Positions 26,401-34,364 of a stretch of 64,000 bases of DNA are shown here, in pieces. The stretch comes from Asticcacaulis sp. UBA2476 (GTDB lineage Bacteria; Pseudomonadota; Alphaproteobacteria; Caulobacterales; Caulobacteraceae): the NCBI GenBank assembly GCA_002342035.1, contig DDPE01000090.1, forward strand, positions 1 through 64,000, in the 5' to 3' direction. The translations under genes and the position numbers were made by a program. The notes beneath the pieces are model-generated. The model was not told the DNA's origin and did no database searches. It was given only the letters and a program-made list of their open reading frames with translations. How positions within the stretch are numbered: position 1 is the stretch's first letter; every line of letters starts with the position of its first letter.

Positions 26401-26740
26401 GCTCAATCCGACCCGCGATCACCACACTCAGGTCGCCGGGGTGCGCTATAAGGCCTGGGCGCCCTATAGTGCGCTGCATCCCAATCTGCCGATTGATACG
26501 CCGCTCAATTTCGACGTGATTGATACGCGGCTGGAGCGCTCGATCGGTGGCTGCCGTTACCATGTCATCCATCCGGGCGGACGCAACTATGAGACCCTGC
26601 CGCTCAATGAAAACGAAGCCGAGGGGCGCAGGTTGTCGCGTTTTGAGGCCCCGACCCATACGCCGGGTCGTCTGCGGCCACCGCCGCTGATCCTCAATCC
26701 GGAATATCCGGTAACGCTCGACCTGCGCTGGCCGGGATAG
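23456..26740 (+). CDS. transglutaminase-like plus DUF2126 putative amidoligase
   Basis: 1094 residues. Residues about 1-290 are the bacterial transglutaminase-like N-terminal domain plus catalytic core, with Cys in KSGSCRDMAWL, His in TDLHAWCEVYLPG and Asp in GLDPTSG. The rest is DUF2126, a putative glutamine-synthetase-fold amidoligase (RLTMGGEPTFVSLDD, GTGGGNHIVMG, LLEMRGFEMSPHP). AAAGG precedes the ATG. Divergent from the other three genes of the system across a 146 bp shared promoter. The conserved grouping suggests that a ligase makes, and a protease trims, an amide-linked product. Confidence 0.9.
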   Translation: MGILTALHHVTDYRYDRPIQLGMQTIRLRPAPHAKANVQSYALKIEPANHFINWQQDPFGNYLARIVFPEKTSHFRVEVDLVSEIKVFNPFDFFLEPSAEKIPFVYDPALKEELAPYLEIKDSDPLLMSYVNGISDDPIPTIDYLVALNQKLNGDLGYTIRMEPGVQSSAETLTLKSGSCRDMAWLMCQILRHKGLATRFASGYLIQLKADVKSLDGPSGTDHDFTDLHAWCEVYLPGAGWIGLDPTSGLFTGEGHIPLCCTPNPSSAAPISGSLEFAQSTLHHEMTIERIYESRRVTKPYSDGEWKRIDALGTKVDEALTKQDVRLTMGGEPTFVSLDDRTGDEWHFTALSDAKKKLGYDLFQRLAAKFAVGALAQHAQGKWYPGEILPRWAMNMFWRLDKTPIWLDQTLLADPEAKGDATPDVAGQFLRYLANVLGVGSDYVIPAYEDIPYLLWKEQRIPLEGEMLKADVFEATERKRLQAQLDANVGKPTGYVLPLAFSAKTDGWLSNAWKFRTDKMMLIPGDSPVGLRLPLSALPVVEPKLVAEHVFPPRSPYAEDGALADAKIKVDAYEKLVMSSKKQTVDGPNGLIRSAICAEVRQGKLYLFLPPLSYIEHYLDLINAIEAVASEVMEPVIIEGYAPPRDHRVESMSVTPDPGVIEVNIQPARDWQELKFIVETVYEEAQSARLIADKFMIDGKRVGTGGGNHIVMGAQRPDDSPFLRRPDVLRSMIAFWQNHPSLSYLFSGLYIGPTSQAPRIDEARHDSLYELEIAFNSIPDGPDAGDVPPWLVDRLLRNLLVDLTGNTHRAEFCIDKLYSPDSDRGRLGLLEMRGFEMSPHPQMNLIQTLLIRALVALFWKKPYTSKLVRWGTMLHDKYMLEHYVREDLNEVLAHLGQGGFKFSPDWFVPFFDFRFPQVGHIQIGDVTLELRNALEPWPVMGEEQSGGGTSRGVDSSVERLQIALKGAVSSQHVVTCNGHRLPLNPTRDHHTQVAGVRYKAWAPYSALHPNLPIDTPLNFDVIDTRLERSIGGCRYHVIHPGGRNYETLPLNENEAEGRRLSRFEAPTHTPGRLRPPPLILNPEYPVTLDLRWPG

Positions 26741-26820
26741 GGCATTTGGGGTAATGTCGCGCCTCCGGGTTCGCGCAGCAGGGGGGGCAGGGTGGCAATT
26801 GCAATCCTTGCCGGTATAAT

Positions 26821-26858
26821 CAGTCTCAAGCGAATCGCTAAGATCGTCTTTGAGACTG
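26821..26858 (+). repeat. inverted repeat in the leader of the Sel1 gene
   Basis: CAGTCTCAA (26821-26829) and TTGAGACTG (26850-26858), perfect 9 bp arms, ending 17 bp before the GTG start. Could be an operator or a leader hairpin. Confidence 0.45.
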
Positions 26859-26875
26859 CGCTGGGGCTTACTTAA

Positions 26876-27787
26876 GTGAAGACTAAAAAACGTAAAGCCT
26901 CAAAAGGCCTGTGGGCCTGGCTGTTGGTGCCCGTTGCGCTGGCGGCAGGTGCTGCGAGCGTTTATTTTACGGCCGGCACCTCTCCCAGTGGCGAAAACGA
27001 ATGGGTGACCTATGCCCGTGCGCAGGTCATGGGCGATCCGCAGGCTCAGTATATCAAGGCCATAGTTGCCGATACCGGCAAAGACCGCAACGAAGCCGAG
27101 GCCATAAAGTGGTATGAAAAAGCCGCTGCCCAGAGCCATGTCCCGGCGATGATGGGACTGGCCGACATCTATGATCGTAAGGGCGATGCCGCCAGCCGCA
27201 CGATTGCCGCCCACTGGTACGGTGAAGCCGCCCGTGGCGGTGATGGCCGCGCCCAGTATCAACTGGCGCAGTACCACACCCAGAGCCTTGGGGGGCTAAA
27301 GCCCGATCCGGTCAAAACCGCCCAATTGTTACAGCTATCGACCGATGCCGGTTATGGCCCGGCCCTTAACCGCTATGCGCAGGAACTTAAAAGTCAGGGC
27401 AAACTGGCCGAGGCCCTGCCGTGGTTCCAAAAGGCCGCGGCCCGTGGGGATATGGATGCGCTTTATAGCCTCGGCGAAATCTATGCCGATCCGCTAAACG
27501 GTGATCTGGCCAGCCCCATACGCGCCGTGACCTATTTCGAAGAGGCCGCTAATCTGGGCCACGTTCCGTCGCAAATCAAATACGCCTATCTGTGTCTGGC
27601 GGGGCAGGGCTTGCCGCGTGATCCGGTTGAAGCCTACAAATGGGCTGAGATCGCCAGCCAGACCGCCGACAAGGCTCAAAAAGAGGCCGCATTAGAGGTG
27701 CGCGAATACCTGCACACGCGGATTACTCCAGAGCAGCAGCAAAGTGGTGAAATGCGTGCGCAGGTCTGGCTCAAAACGCGTAGTTAA
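26876..27787 (+). CDS. Sel1-repeat (TPR-like) protein with N-terminal membrane anchor
   Basis: 303 residues, GTG start with GGGG 9 bp upstream. A lysine-rich start and one hydrophobic helix (residues about 12-32) anchor the protein; the rest lies outside the cytoplasm. Four to five Sel1 repeats follow (AIKWYEKAAAQSHVPAMMGL, HWYGEAARGGDGRAQYQLA, PWFQKAAARGDMDALYSLG, TYFEEAANLGHVPSQIKYA). Such proteins scaffold protein-protein contacts. No partner is evident. Confidence 0.8.
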   Translation: MKTKKRKASKGLWAWLLVPVALAAGAASVYFTAGTSPSGENEWVTYARAQVMGDPQAQYIKAIVADTGKDRNEAEAIKWYEKAAAQSHVPAMMGLADIYDRKGDAASRTIAAHWYGEAARGGDGRAQYQLAQYHTQSLGGLKPDPVKTAQLLQLSTDAGYGPALNRYAQELKSQGKLAEALPWFQKAAARGDMDALYSLGEIYADPLNGDLASPIRAVTYFEEAANLGHVPSQIKYAYLCLAGQGLPRDPVEAYKWAEIASQTADKAQKEAALEVREYLHTRITPEQQQSGEMRAQVWLKTRS

Positions 27788-27854
27788 GATCGCCTGATTT
27801 ACACAAAATTAGAGTTAATCCGCCATCTTGGCGCGCAATAAATTTTGTTTTGCC

Positions 27855-27898
27855 GCATTTTCTGGCGACGAACCGGTGTCCACTTCGTCGGAAAATGC
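27855..27898. repeat. 44 bp palindromic intergenic repeat of a different family
   Basis: GCATTTTC (27855-27862) and GAAAATGC (27891-27898) enclose a second stem CGACGAA/TTCGTCG with a 10-base loop. It is a RIME-like palindrome distinct in sequence from the pair at 14154 and 16402, and lies just upstream of the chemoreceptor gene. Confidence 0.7.
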
Positions 27899-27922
27899 TT
27901 CTAGCGCTTCAGGGGTATGGAT

Positions 27923-29209
27923 ATGGCGGTATTTGGTCTGGCTAAGAAACAACAGGCGCAGGCATCCGGCGAATTTGAGATGTTGTCGGCCACTTTGGAG
28001 GCCCTGACTTCGCCCGTATTTGTCAACGCCCTGACGCCGGGCGAAGAAGGTTTGGTCTACCTCAATACCGCCTTTGCGCACGGCATCCGCGCCCGTCACA
28101 AATCCGACTATCTGGGCAAGTCCGTCTCGTCCTTTTTCGCCGCCCAGCAGCCCGAAGGCCGCACCGCAGCAGAGATGGCCAAAAATACCGAAGCCACCAT
28201 TGCCCGCGATGGCAAATGGACGGGGCCGACCAACTATGTGCGCGAAGATGGTACAATCTTTGAGGTCACCGCCACCGTCACCCTGATGACCCTCGGCGGT
28301 AAGCCCTATGCGGTCGCCCAGCTTCAGGACATGAACGCCGCCGAGCAGATCAGCCGTCGCCGGGCTGAGTTTCGCGATCTGGCCGACAGCCTGCACGGCG
28401 ATGTCGGGGCCAGTGTTGAAGCGATTTCCCGCGCCACCGATGACCTGTCCGGCATTGTCGCCACCCTGATGCATTCCGCCGAAGAAACCTCACGCCAGTC
28501 GCAAAGTGTGGTCTCGATCAACGGGCAGACCAACAGCAATGTGAACACCGTCTCGGACGCGACGCAGGATCTGGCGTCCTCGATCGGCGCTATCGGCGAG
28601 CAGGTTGGCCGTTCGACCACTATCGCCCGTGACGCCGTGCAGCAGGCCGCCAATACGCAGGAAACCGTCAACCGGCTGGTGGCGGCTGCCGAGCGCATCG
28701 GCGATGTCATCAAGCTGATCCAGACCATCGCCTCCCAGACCAACCTTCTGGCGCTCAACGCCACGATTGAGGCGGCGCGTGCCGGGGAAGCGGGGCGCGG
28801 CTTTGCGGTCGTGGCCTCTGAGGTCAAATCGCTGGCCCAGCAGACCGCCAAGGCGACCGAGGAAATCTCAGCGCAAATCAGCGATATTCAGGCCGCGACC
28901 GGCCAGACCGAATCCGCCATTCGCGCCATTGCCGAAACCATTGAGCAGATCAACCAAATCTCTGGCGTGATTGCCGATACGGTCGATATGCAATCGGGTG
29001 CGACCCAGCGTATCTCTCAGAACGTCGCCTTGGCCGCGCAAGGCACCGGTGAGGTCAGCCAGTCGCTGCAAACCGTGGCCGATGTGGCGAAAGAGACGAC
29101 GATGACCGTGGGGCAGGTGCGCACCCGGATTGAGACCGTCTCCGACGAAGCGCTGAACCTGCACGATAAGGTCCGCGCCTTTGTGGAGCGTCTGCGCAAA
29201 GAGGCGTAA
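27923..29209 (+). CDS. soluble methyl-accepting chemotaxis protein with PAS domain
   Basis: 428 residues from the ATG at 27923, 7 bp after AGGGG; another ATG at 27917 is too close to that site. Residues about 15-130 form a PAS-type sensor, and no membrane segment is found. The C-terminal signalling domain has the hairpin tip motif TIASQTNLLALNATIEAARA followed by GRGFAVVASEVKSLA, which contacts CheA/CheW. A cytoplasmic receptor sensing an internal or diffusible cue, perhaps redox or energy state given the PAS domain. Confidence 0.9.
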   Translation: MAVFGLAKKQQAQASGEFEMLSATLEALTSPVFVNALTPGEEGLVYLNTAFAHGIRARHKSDYLGKSVSSFFAAQQPEGRTAAEMAKNTEATIARDGKWTGPTNYVREDGTIFEVTATVTLMTLGGKPYAVAQLQDMNAAEQISRRRAEFRDLADSLHGDVGASVEAISRATDDLSGIVATLMHSAEETSRQSQSVVSINGQTNSNVNTVSDATQDLASSIGAIGEQVGRSTTIARDAVQQAANTQETVNRLVAAAERIGDVIKLIQTIASQTNLLALNATIEAARAGEAGRGFAVVASEVKSLAQQTAKATEEISAQISDIQAATGQTESAIRAIAETIEQINQISGVIADTVDMQSGATQRISQNVALAAQGTGEVSQSLQTVADVAKETTMTVGQVRTRIETVSDEALNLHDKVRAFVERLRKEA

Positions 29210-29276
29210 TTTCTGTCCTTAAATTCGACGCATTCTGTTACAACTCTGCCGATACAATCATCGAGGGAGAGGGACT

Positions 29277-30161
29277 ATGCGTACACTCATTTTAACGGCG
29301 TCGCTGATGGTGATGGCGGGCACGGCGGTGGCCCAGACGGCCCCTGCGGCCAATGCTTATCCATACGATAAGGCGCCGTGGTGGATGAAGGAAAGCGTCA
29401 TCACCCAGACCGGCTTTGTGCGCACGGAAATTGAGGCCAACCGTGCTAATTTCTCCGCCCAGTTCCAGACGGTGGGCAAGACCGCCGAAGAGGCCCAAAA
29501 CAAAGCTATCGCCCAGACCAAGGCGCTGAATGAGGCGCTGAAAAAACTGGGGGCTGATAAGGTGCAGATTTCGACGTCCTTTGCGATGCGCGCCCTCTAT
29601 GAGCAGTATAAGGATAAAGACGGCAATCGGATCGAAAACCAACGCGGCGATAAGATCGACGGCTATCAGGTCAATCTGGGGCTGACCTTGCAGGTGCGCG
29701 ATATGGCGGTGCTGGAACGGGCCTATGCGCTGGTGCTGGCGGCCAATCCGACCTCGACCGCGCCCATTTATTTCAATCTGGAACCGTCTAACGAGACCAA
29801 AAGTTGGCTCTATTCCGAGGCCGTTAAGGACGCCGCCCGCCGGGCCAAATCTGCGGCGGCGGATGCGGGGACGACCTTGGGCAAGGTCAAGGTGATCGAC
29901 CCGACGGGCAGAGCGTGTGAAACGGATATATTGGCGCGGGGTGCGCCGGAATCTTATGATGAAACTCAGGCGATTACGGTTATGGGGAACCGTAAGCAGG
30001 ATCGGGTTGAGTATAACTCGCCACCGGCAACGATGGCGGCCCCGGCACCGCCTTCGCCCGTCGAGGCTTTGGAAGCCAAGGCTGCGCAAAATCCGTTTAT
30101 TCAGGCCCCGCCGCTTAGCGAACTGACGGCCAAGGCCTGCGTCGTTTACGGCCTCAATTGA
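29277..30161 (+). CDS. SIMPL (DUF541) domain periplasmic protein
   Basis: 294 residues. A signal peptide ends near residue 20 (GTAVAQ-TAPAA). The body matches the SIMPL/DUF541 family: repeated TKALNEALKKLGADKVQIST, GYQVNLGLTLQVRD and a late DAARRAKSAAADAGTTLGKV. Family members are periplasmic or outer-membrane linked with no defined reaction. The C-terminus is proline- and alanine-rich. Monocistronic. Confidence 0.85.
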   Translation: MRTLILTASLMVMAGTAVAQTAPAANAYPYDKAPWWMKESVITQTGFVRTEIEANRANFSAQFQTVGKTAEEAQNKAIAQTKALNEALKKLGADKVQISTSFAMRALYEQYKDKDGNRIENQRGDKIDGYQVNLGLTLQVRDMAVLERAYALVLAANPTSTAPIYFNLEPSNETKSWLYSEAVKDAARRAKSAAADAGTTLGKVKVIDPTGRACETDILARGAPESYDETQAITVMGNRKQDRVEYNSPPATMAAPAPPSPVEALEAKAAQNPFIQAPPLSELTAKACVVYGLN

Positions 30162-30287
30162 GGCTATAAACCACGTGAAATGCAGTGGTTTACGGGCTGA
30201 ACTAAAGAAAGAGCCCCCACCACCACACCTCATCGCTTCGCGATTTCGTGCGGTCCCCCTCCCCGGCACGCCGGGGAGGTATAAGGG

Positions 30288-30494
30288 TTATACTCCCCCA
30301 CCGCACTTTGCTTCGGGTTTAGTGGTTCTCTGTCATGTGGGGGAGATGCCGAGGCTTGTCCGAGGCAGAGGGGGGCGGCTCCACTCGAAACACCTTTTAC
30401 CCCCCCCTCCGTCACGTCGCTTGCGCGCCGCGCCACCTCCCCCATATGTCAGGGCGTGACAATGACTGAAACCTAGTGCGATGGGGGAGTATAA
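30288..30494. repeat. 207 bp MITE-like inverted-repeat element
   Basis: Bounded by 13 bp perfect inverted repeats: TTATACTCCCCCA at 30288-30300 and its complement at 30482-30494, with further CT-rich/GA-rich palindromes inside. A separate perfect 9 bp palindrome lies just before it (30259-30278). The 480 bp between the SIMPL and patatin genes holds these repeats and no credible ORF. Confidence 0.65.
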
Positions 30495-30641
30495 GATTTA
30501 GCGCTGTCGGCGCAAATGCACCAACTAACGGGTCAAGGGGGCTTGCCCCCTTGTGATCAACTTTCGGAGAGGCGGCGGCACAGAGCGTGACCTTTTGCAC
30601 TGCAGCAGGTAGTTTGCCGCCTGAGTATAAAGGTGCGTGAC

Positions 30642-31826
30642 ATGAAAATGGATAAGGTTGAGAAACTGTCGGCTCATTATGAGCAAGTGGTGCTGGTGCT
30701 GCAAGGCGGTGGGGCGCTGGGGTCATATCAGGCCGGGGCCTATGAGGTGCTGCACGCCTATGGCATTGAGCCCAACTGGATTGCCGGGGTATCGATCGGG
30801 GCGATCAATGCCGCGATCATTGCCGGCAATGCCCCGGATGAGCGCATGGCCAAGCTGACGTCGTTCTGGGAACAGATATCGACCGCCTTTCCGACCGATG
30901 GCTTGAGCAATCTCAATCCGTGGTTTAACACCCAGTTTCGCCAGATGAGCGGGCTGTGGAGTATGTTTCAGGGCGTGCCGGGATTTTTCCGGCCGAGCGC
31001 GCAGACGATGTTTTCGACGCCGTGGTTGTTGCCGTCGGAAACCAGCTTTTATGATGTGTCGCCGCTACGGGACACTCTGTTGAGCCATATTGATTTTGCG
31101 CGGTTGAATGATGGCGAAATCCGACTGAGTTTGGGGGCGGTGCATGTCACCAGCGGTAATTTCGTCTATTTCGACAATCGTGAACGCACCATCACGCCGG
31201 AACACATTATGGCGTCCGGCGCGCTGCCGCCAGGTTTTCCGGCGGTGATGATCGATGGTGAGGCCTATTGGGACGGCGGCGTGGTGTCGAACACGCCCCT
31301 GTCCTATGTGCTGCACGGCGGGGTCGGCGACATGCACGAAGACACGCTGGTGTTCCAGATCGACCTGTTTAACGCCCAAGGGGCAATGCCGGAGACGCTG
31401 GATGAAGTCTATGCCCGCATCAAGGACATCACCTATTCCAGCCGGACACGGTTGAACACTGATGCTTTTCTGCAAAAATATGTGCTGCGGCAGGCGATCC
31501 GCACCCTGTATGAGCATATTCCCGATGACGTTAAATCATGCGCGGAAGTTCAGGCCCTGAAAGAACTGGCGTCCGAAGACCGGGTGACGATTGTCCACCT
31601 GATCCACCGCGGCACCCAGTGTCAGACCCAATCCAAGGATTATGAATTTTCGCGCGTGACCATGCTGGAAAACTGGGCGTCCGGCGTGGCCGATGCGCAA
31701 ACCGCCATGCGGCATGAGGAATGGCGCACCCCGCCAACCGAAAAAGACGGGCTGATGGTCTATGACTTCACGCGCGGCACAAAGCGGAAAGCCAAGTCGG
31801 GAAAGGCCGTCAAGGCCGAGGTGTAA
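30642..31826 (+). CDS. patatin-like phospholipase (DUF3734-containing)
   Basis: 394 residues from the ATG at 30642 with AAAGG upstream; a GTG at 30633 is possible. Patatin motifs are intact: the oxyanion loop QGGGALGSYQAG, the nucleophile in GVSIG and the catalytic aspartate in WDGGVVSN. The C-terminal DUF3734 region includes DVKSCAEVQALKEL. A Ser-Asp lipid acyl hydrolase acting on membrane lipids. No signal peptide, so it is cytosolic or peripheral. Alone in its transcription unit. Confidence 0.9.
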   Translation: MKMDKVEKLSAHYEQVVLVLQGGGALGSYQAGAYEVLHAYGIEPNWIAGVSIGAINAAIIAGNAPDERMAKLTSFWEQISTAFPTDGLSNLNPWFNTQFRQMSGLWSMFQGVPGFFRPSAQTMFSTPWLLPSETSFYDVSPLRDTLLSHIDFARLNDGEIRLSLGAVHVTSGNFVYFDNRERTITPEHIMASGALPPGFPAVMIDGEAYWDGGVVSNTPLSYVLHGGVGDMHEDTLVFQIDLFNAQGAMPETLDEVYARIKDITYSSRTRLNTDAFLQKYVLRQAIRTLYEHIPDDVKSCAEVQALKELASEDRVTIVHLIHRGTQCQTQSKDYEFSRVTMLENWASGVADAQTAMRHEEWRTPPTEKDGLMVYDFTRGTKRKAKSGKAVKAEV

Positions 31827-31899
31827 CGGCGTTACTCAAGGCTTTATTTTTCCCCCATAGGGTGTATGGTTGCGGGTGATCAATATCCGGGAGGGGATT

Positions 31900-32586
31900 A
31901 TGAATAAGGCTTTGGCGGAGTTTATCGGCACGTTTGTGCTGGTGGTGTTCGGGTGCGGCGCGGTGGTTTTTTCATCGGACGTGGTTGGCGTTCTGGGCAT
32001 CGCCATTGCCTTTGGTCTGGCGATCGTGGCTATGGCCTATGGCATCGGTAGCGTGTCGGGCTGCCATATCAACCCGGCGGTATCGCTGGGGGCGCTGATT
32101 GCCGGACGGATGACGCCGCGCGATTTCGGCATCTATGTGATCGCCCAGTGCCTTGGGGCCATAGCCGGGGCGGCGTTCCTGGTGGCGGTGGTCTCGGGTA
32201 AGCTTGCCGGCTATGATGTCGCGGTTGACGGCCTTGGGCAAAACGGCTGGGGCGAAGGCTACGGCGGCGGTTATGGCATGGCTGCCGCGTTTTTATTTGA
32301 AGTGGTGGCGACCTTTATCTTTCTGGTGGTGATTTTGGGCTCGACCCATGCCTCAAGCCCTGCCGGTTTTGCGGGACTGGCCATCGGTCTGACATTGGCG
32401 GCTATTCATATTATCGGTATTCCGGTCACCGGCGTTTCGGTTAATCCGGCCCGCAGTTTGGGGCCTGCCCTGTTTGTCGGCGGACAGGCCCTGGCGCAAC
32501 TGTGGCTGTTTATCGTGGCACCGCTGATCGGGGCGGCGCTGGCCGGTGGGGTTTACCGGCTGGGGTGGTTGCAGTCTAAGCTTTGA
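31900..32586 (+). CDS. aqpZ: aquaporin Z-like water channel
   Basis: 228 residues from the ATG at 31900, with GGGAGGGG upstream. Six membrane helices and two half-helix signatures, GCHINPAVS and SVNPARS, define the MIP family. The AEFIGTFVLVVFGCG start and a histidine in the fifth helix (AIHIIGIPVTG) favour a water-selective AqpZ-type pore over a glycerol facilitator. The 3' end overlaps the convergent DoxX gene by 11 bp. Confidence 0.92.
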   Translation: MNKALAEFIGTFVLVVFGCGAVVFSSDVVGVLGIAIAFGLAIVAMAYGIGSVSGCHINPAVSLGALIAGRMTPRDFGIYVIAQCLGAIAGAAFLVAVVSGKLAGYDVAVDGLGQNGWGEGYGGGYGMAAAFLFEVVATFIFLVVILGSTHASSPAGFAGLAIGLTLAAIHIIGIPVTGVSVNPARSLGPALFVGGQALAQLWLFIVAPLIGAALAGGVYRLGWLQSKL

Positions 32587-33043
32587 GGCGCTGGCCAATC
32601 AGGTGATCGGCGGACCACTTGCCGCCGCCGTGGATGATCAGGCCGGTCAGGATAATCGCCCAGAACAGGTGCTGACCGTGCTGCAGGTACGTAAACTGGA
32701 TCACCGCCGTCATGACCAAAAGCGGGATGGCGGCCAAGCGCGTGCCCAGACCCAGCCACAACAGAACCGGGCAGATCAGCTCAAACGCGGTCGCCGAAAA
32801 TGCCGCAAATTCCGGCGGCAGAACCGGCACCTGATACTCATCGGCAAACAGCGAGACCGTGGTGTCGAAATCGGCGATCTTGGTCAGACCGGAAACGAAA
32901 AACACCCAGCCGATCCACAGCCGCGCCATCAGCCACCACGGCGCTGATAAAACTTCGGGCAGGGTATATAGACGCGAAAGACGATAGGCGTCATATCTTA
33001 CGGCAGATGAGGGATTCGAGCGCGCAGGCGTTTGGGTCAGCAT
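32576..33043 (-). CDS. DoxX-family membrane protein of the bufferin locus
   Basis: 155 residues from the ATG at 33043, AAAGGA 10 bp upstream. Four hydrophobic segments and the DoxX stretch RLWIGWVFFVSGLTKIADF define the family. DoxX genes accompany DUF2282/MNIO clusters and are thought to act in membrane redox handling linked to copper stress. It diverges from sigF and has a perfect SigF-type promoter (33142-33167). The C-terminal codons overlap the end of aqpZ on the other strand. Confidence 0.85.
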   Translation of the reverse strand: MLTQTPARSNPSSAVRYDAYRLSRLYTLPEVLSAPWWLMARLWIGWVFFVSGLTKIADFDTTVSLFADEYQVPVLPPEFAAFSATAFELICPVLLWLGLGTRLAAIPLLVMTAVIQFTYLQHGQHLFWAIILTGLIIHGGGKWSADHLIGQRLKA

Positions 33044-33141
33044 CGGGGCGGTTCCTTTGTGGAGCGTTTTCCCAATAAGTGGTTTCACTTATTGGATACG
33101 AAAGAGCGGCAAAATAATATTTAGGGTTTGCTGCCATACTA

Positions 33142-33167
33142 TTCGCTGCGCAAAGGGATACGGTTAC
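33142..33167 (-). promoter_or_regulatory. SigF-type promoter for the DoxX gene
   Basis: On the minus strand GTAACC (33167-33162), a 16 bp spacer, then CGAA (33145-33142). This is an exact match to the SigF consensus as I recall it from Caulobacter. About 100 bp upstream of the DoxX start codon. Confidence 0.75.
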
Positions 33168-33170
33168 ACG

Positions 33171-33731
33171 GTGTCTGATACGCCCAACCGCACTGGTCAT
33201 GAGGCCCGTCTGCATCCACTGTTTGTGGCGGCGTGTGGGGGCGACCGCCGGTGCTATGCAGCTCTGCTTTCTGCCATATCCGACATCGCTCAGGGCTATG
33301 TCCGGCGCAAGCTGAGCGCTGATGGCGATGATGTGGTGCAGGAAATACTGATCTCGGTCCATAAGGGTCTGCACACCTATGATGTGAAGCGCCCCTGCAT
33401 GCCGTGGCTGGCGGCGATCATGCACTACCGGCTCAATGACGCTTTGCGCAGGCGGTATCGTGATCAGCGTATGCCGAAGGTGGCGATAGAAGATGTCGAG
33501 GCCTATCTGAGCGCCCCTGTAACCGAAAGCATCGATTTAGACGAACACATAGTTGCAGCCATTGCGGAACTTCCCGAAGGCCAGCAAAAGGTGATCACTG
33601 GCATGTATATCAAGGATATGTCGGTGGCCGACGTCAGTAAGGCATTGGGTATGAGTATTTCCGCCGTCAAGGTTACGGCCCACCGGGCCTATAAACGCCT
33701 CAGAGATAAGCTTAAGGAGGGCGGATCATGA
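33171..33731 (+). CDS. sigF: ECF sigma factor SigF
   Basis: 186 residues from a GTG at 33171; upstream in-frame codons run through the DoxX promoter and are rejected. AAAGGGA lies about 12 bp before it. Region 2 includes DDVVQEILISVHKGLHTYD and CMPWLAAIMHYRLNDALRR; region 4 includes LPEGQQKVITGMYIKDMSVADVSKALGMSISAVKV. Coupled by ATGA overlap to the NrsF-like gene, and located between DoxX and the DUF2282 gene exactly as in the Caulobacter SigF metal-stress locus. Confidence 0.88.
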   Translation: MSDTPNRTGHEARLHPLFVAACGGDRRCYAALLSAISDIAQGYVRRKLSADGDDVVQEILISVHKGLHTYDVKRPCMPWLAAIMHYRLNDALRRRYRDQRMPKVAIEDVEAYLSAPVTESIDLDEHIVAAIAELPEGQQKVITGMYIKDMSVADVSKALGMSISAVKVTAHRAYKRLRDKLKEGGS

Positions 33732-34360
33732 GCATCGAGACCCTCATTACGCAGCTTTCCGACAAGGGGCGGCCCGTTCGTTATGTGCCATTTCTTCGGG
33801 TGTGCGCCGAATGGATGGCGGTGACGGCGATCAGTTTTGGCGTGCTGACGCTGATCTATGGCCTGCGGGGCGATCTGGGCGCGCGGTTATCAGAGCCGCT
33901 GTTTATCGCCGAACTCGCCATGAACCTTAGCCTGGTGATTGCCGCCGGTGTGACCGCGACGGCCGCCGCCTATCCTGACCGGGGGGTGATCAAAGGGTGG
34001 CGCTATCTGTTTATCCTGCCGCTTGTGCTCTATGCGGTGGTGTTCGCGGCGGCGGCTTCACAAACCCCTGATCTGGCGGGCGCGGTGTTCCATAAGCATG
34101 GCTTTCACTGCCTGTTGTGCATTGTTATTTTTGCGATTATTCCGGCGGGGTGGATGTTGTTTAGGTTGCGCAGGCTTATGGTGGTGAGGCCCATGCAGGC
34201 GGCGGGCCTGAGCCTGATCATGGCGCTGGCGGCGGGGGGCTTAGGCATCCGGCTGGTCGATGCCGAGCCATTGTCGGTAGGGCTTCTGATCTGGCATTAC
34301 CTGCCCATGCTGATGCTGTCAGGGGCCGCATTGTTACTGGGTCGAAAAATATTTCGGTGA
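33728..34360 (+). CDS. nrsF: NrsF-family membrane anti-sigma factor, atypical cysteines
   Basis: 210 residues, six hydrophobic segments, overlapping sigF by 4 bp. The first family cysteine appears in a His/Cys-rich loop, FHKHGFHCLLC (H122, H124, H127, C128, C131). Where the second conserved cysteine is expected, 11 residues before the tryptophan of LLIWHYLP, this protein has D178 and no cysteine nearby. Metal sensing by a cysteine pair across two loops therefore cannot work as in the canonical protein; the H/C cluster may bind metal itself. Confidence 0.85.
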   Translation: MSIETLITQLSDKGRPVRYVPFLRVCAEWMAVTAISFGVLTLIYGLRGDLGARLSEPLFIAELAMNLSLVIAAGVTATAAAYPDRGVIKGWRYLFILPLVLYAVVFAAAASQTPDLAGAVFHKHGFHCLLCIVIFAIIPAGWMLFRLRRLMVVRPMQAAGLSLIMALAAGGLGIRLVDAEPLSVGLLIWHYLPMLMLSGAALLLGRKIFR

Positions 34361-34364
34361 TAGT

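Noticed and set aside
30175..30459. Open frames within the 480 bp gap before the patatin gene
   Set aside because: Pro/Arg-rich translations come from the GC-rich palindromic repeats; no start signal.
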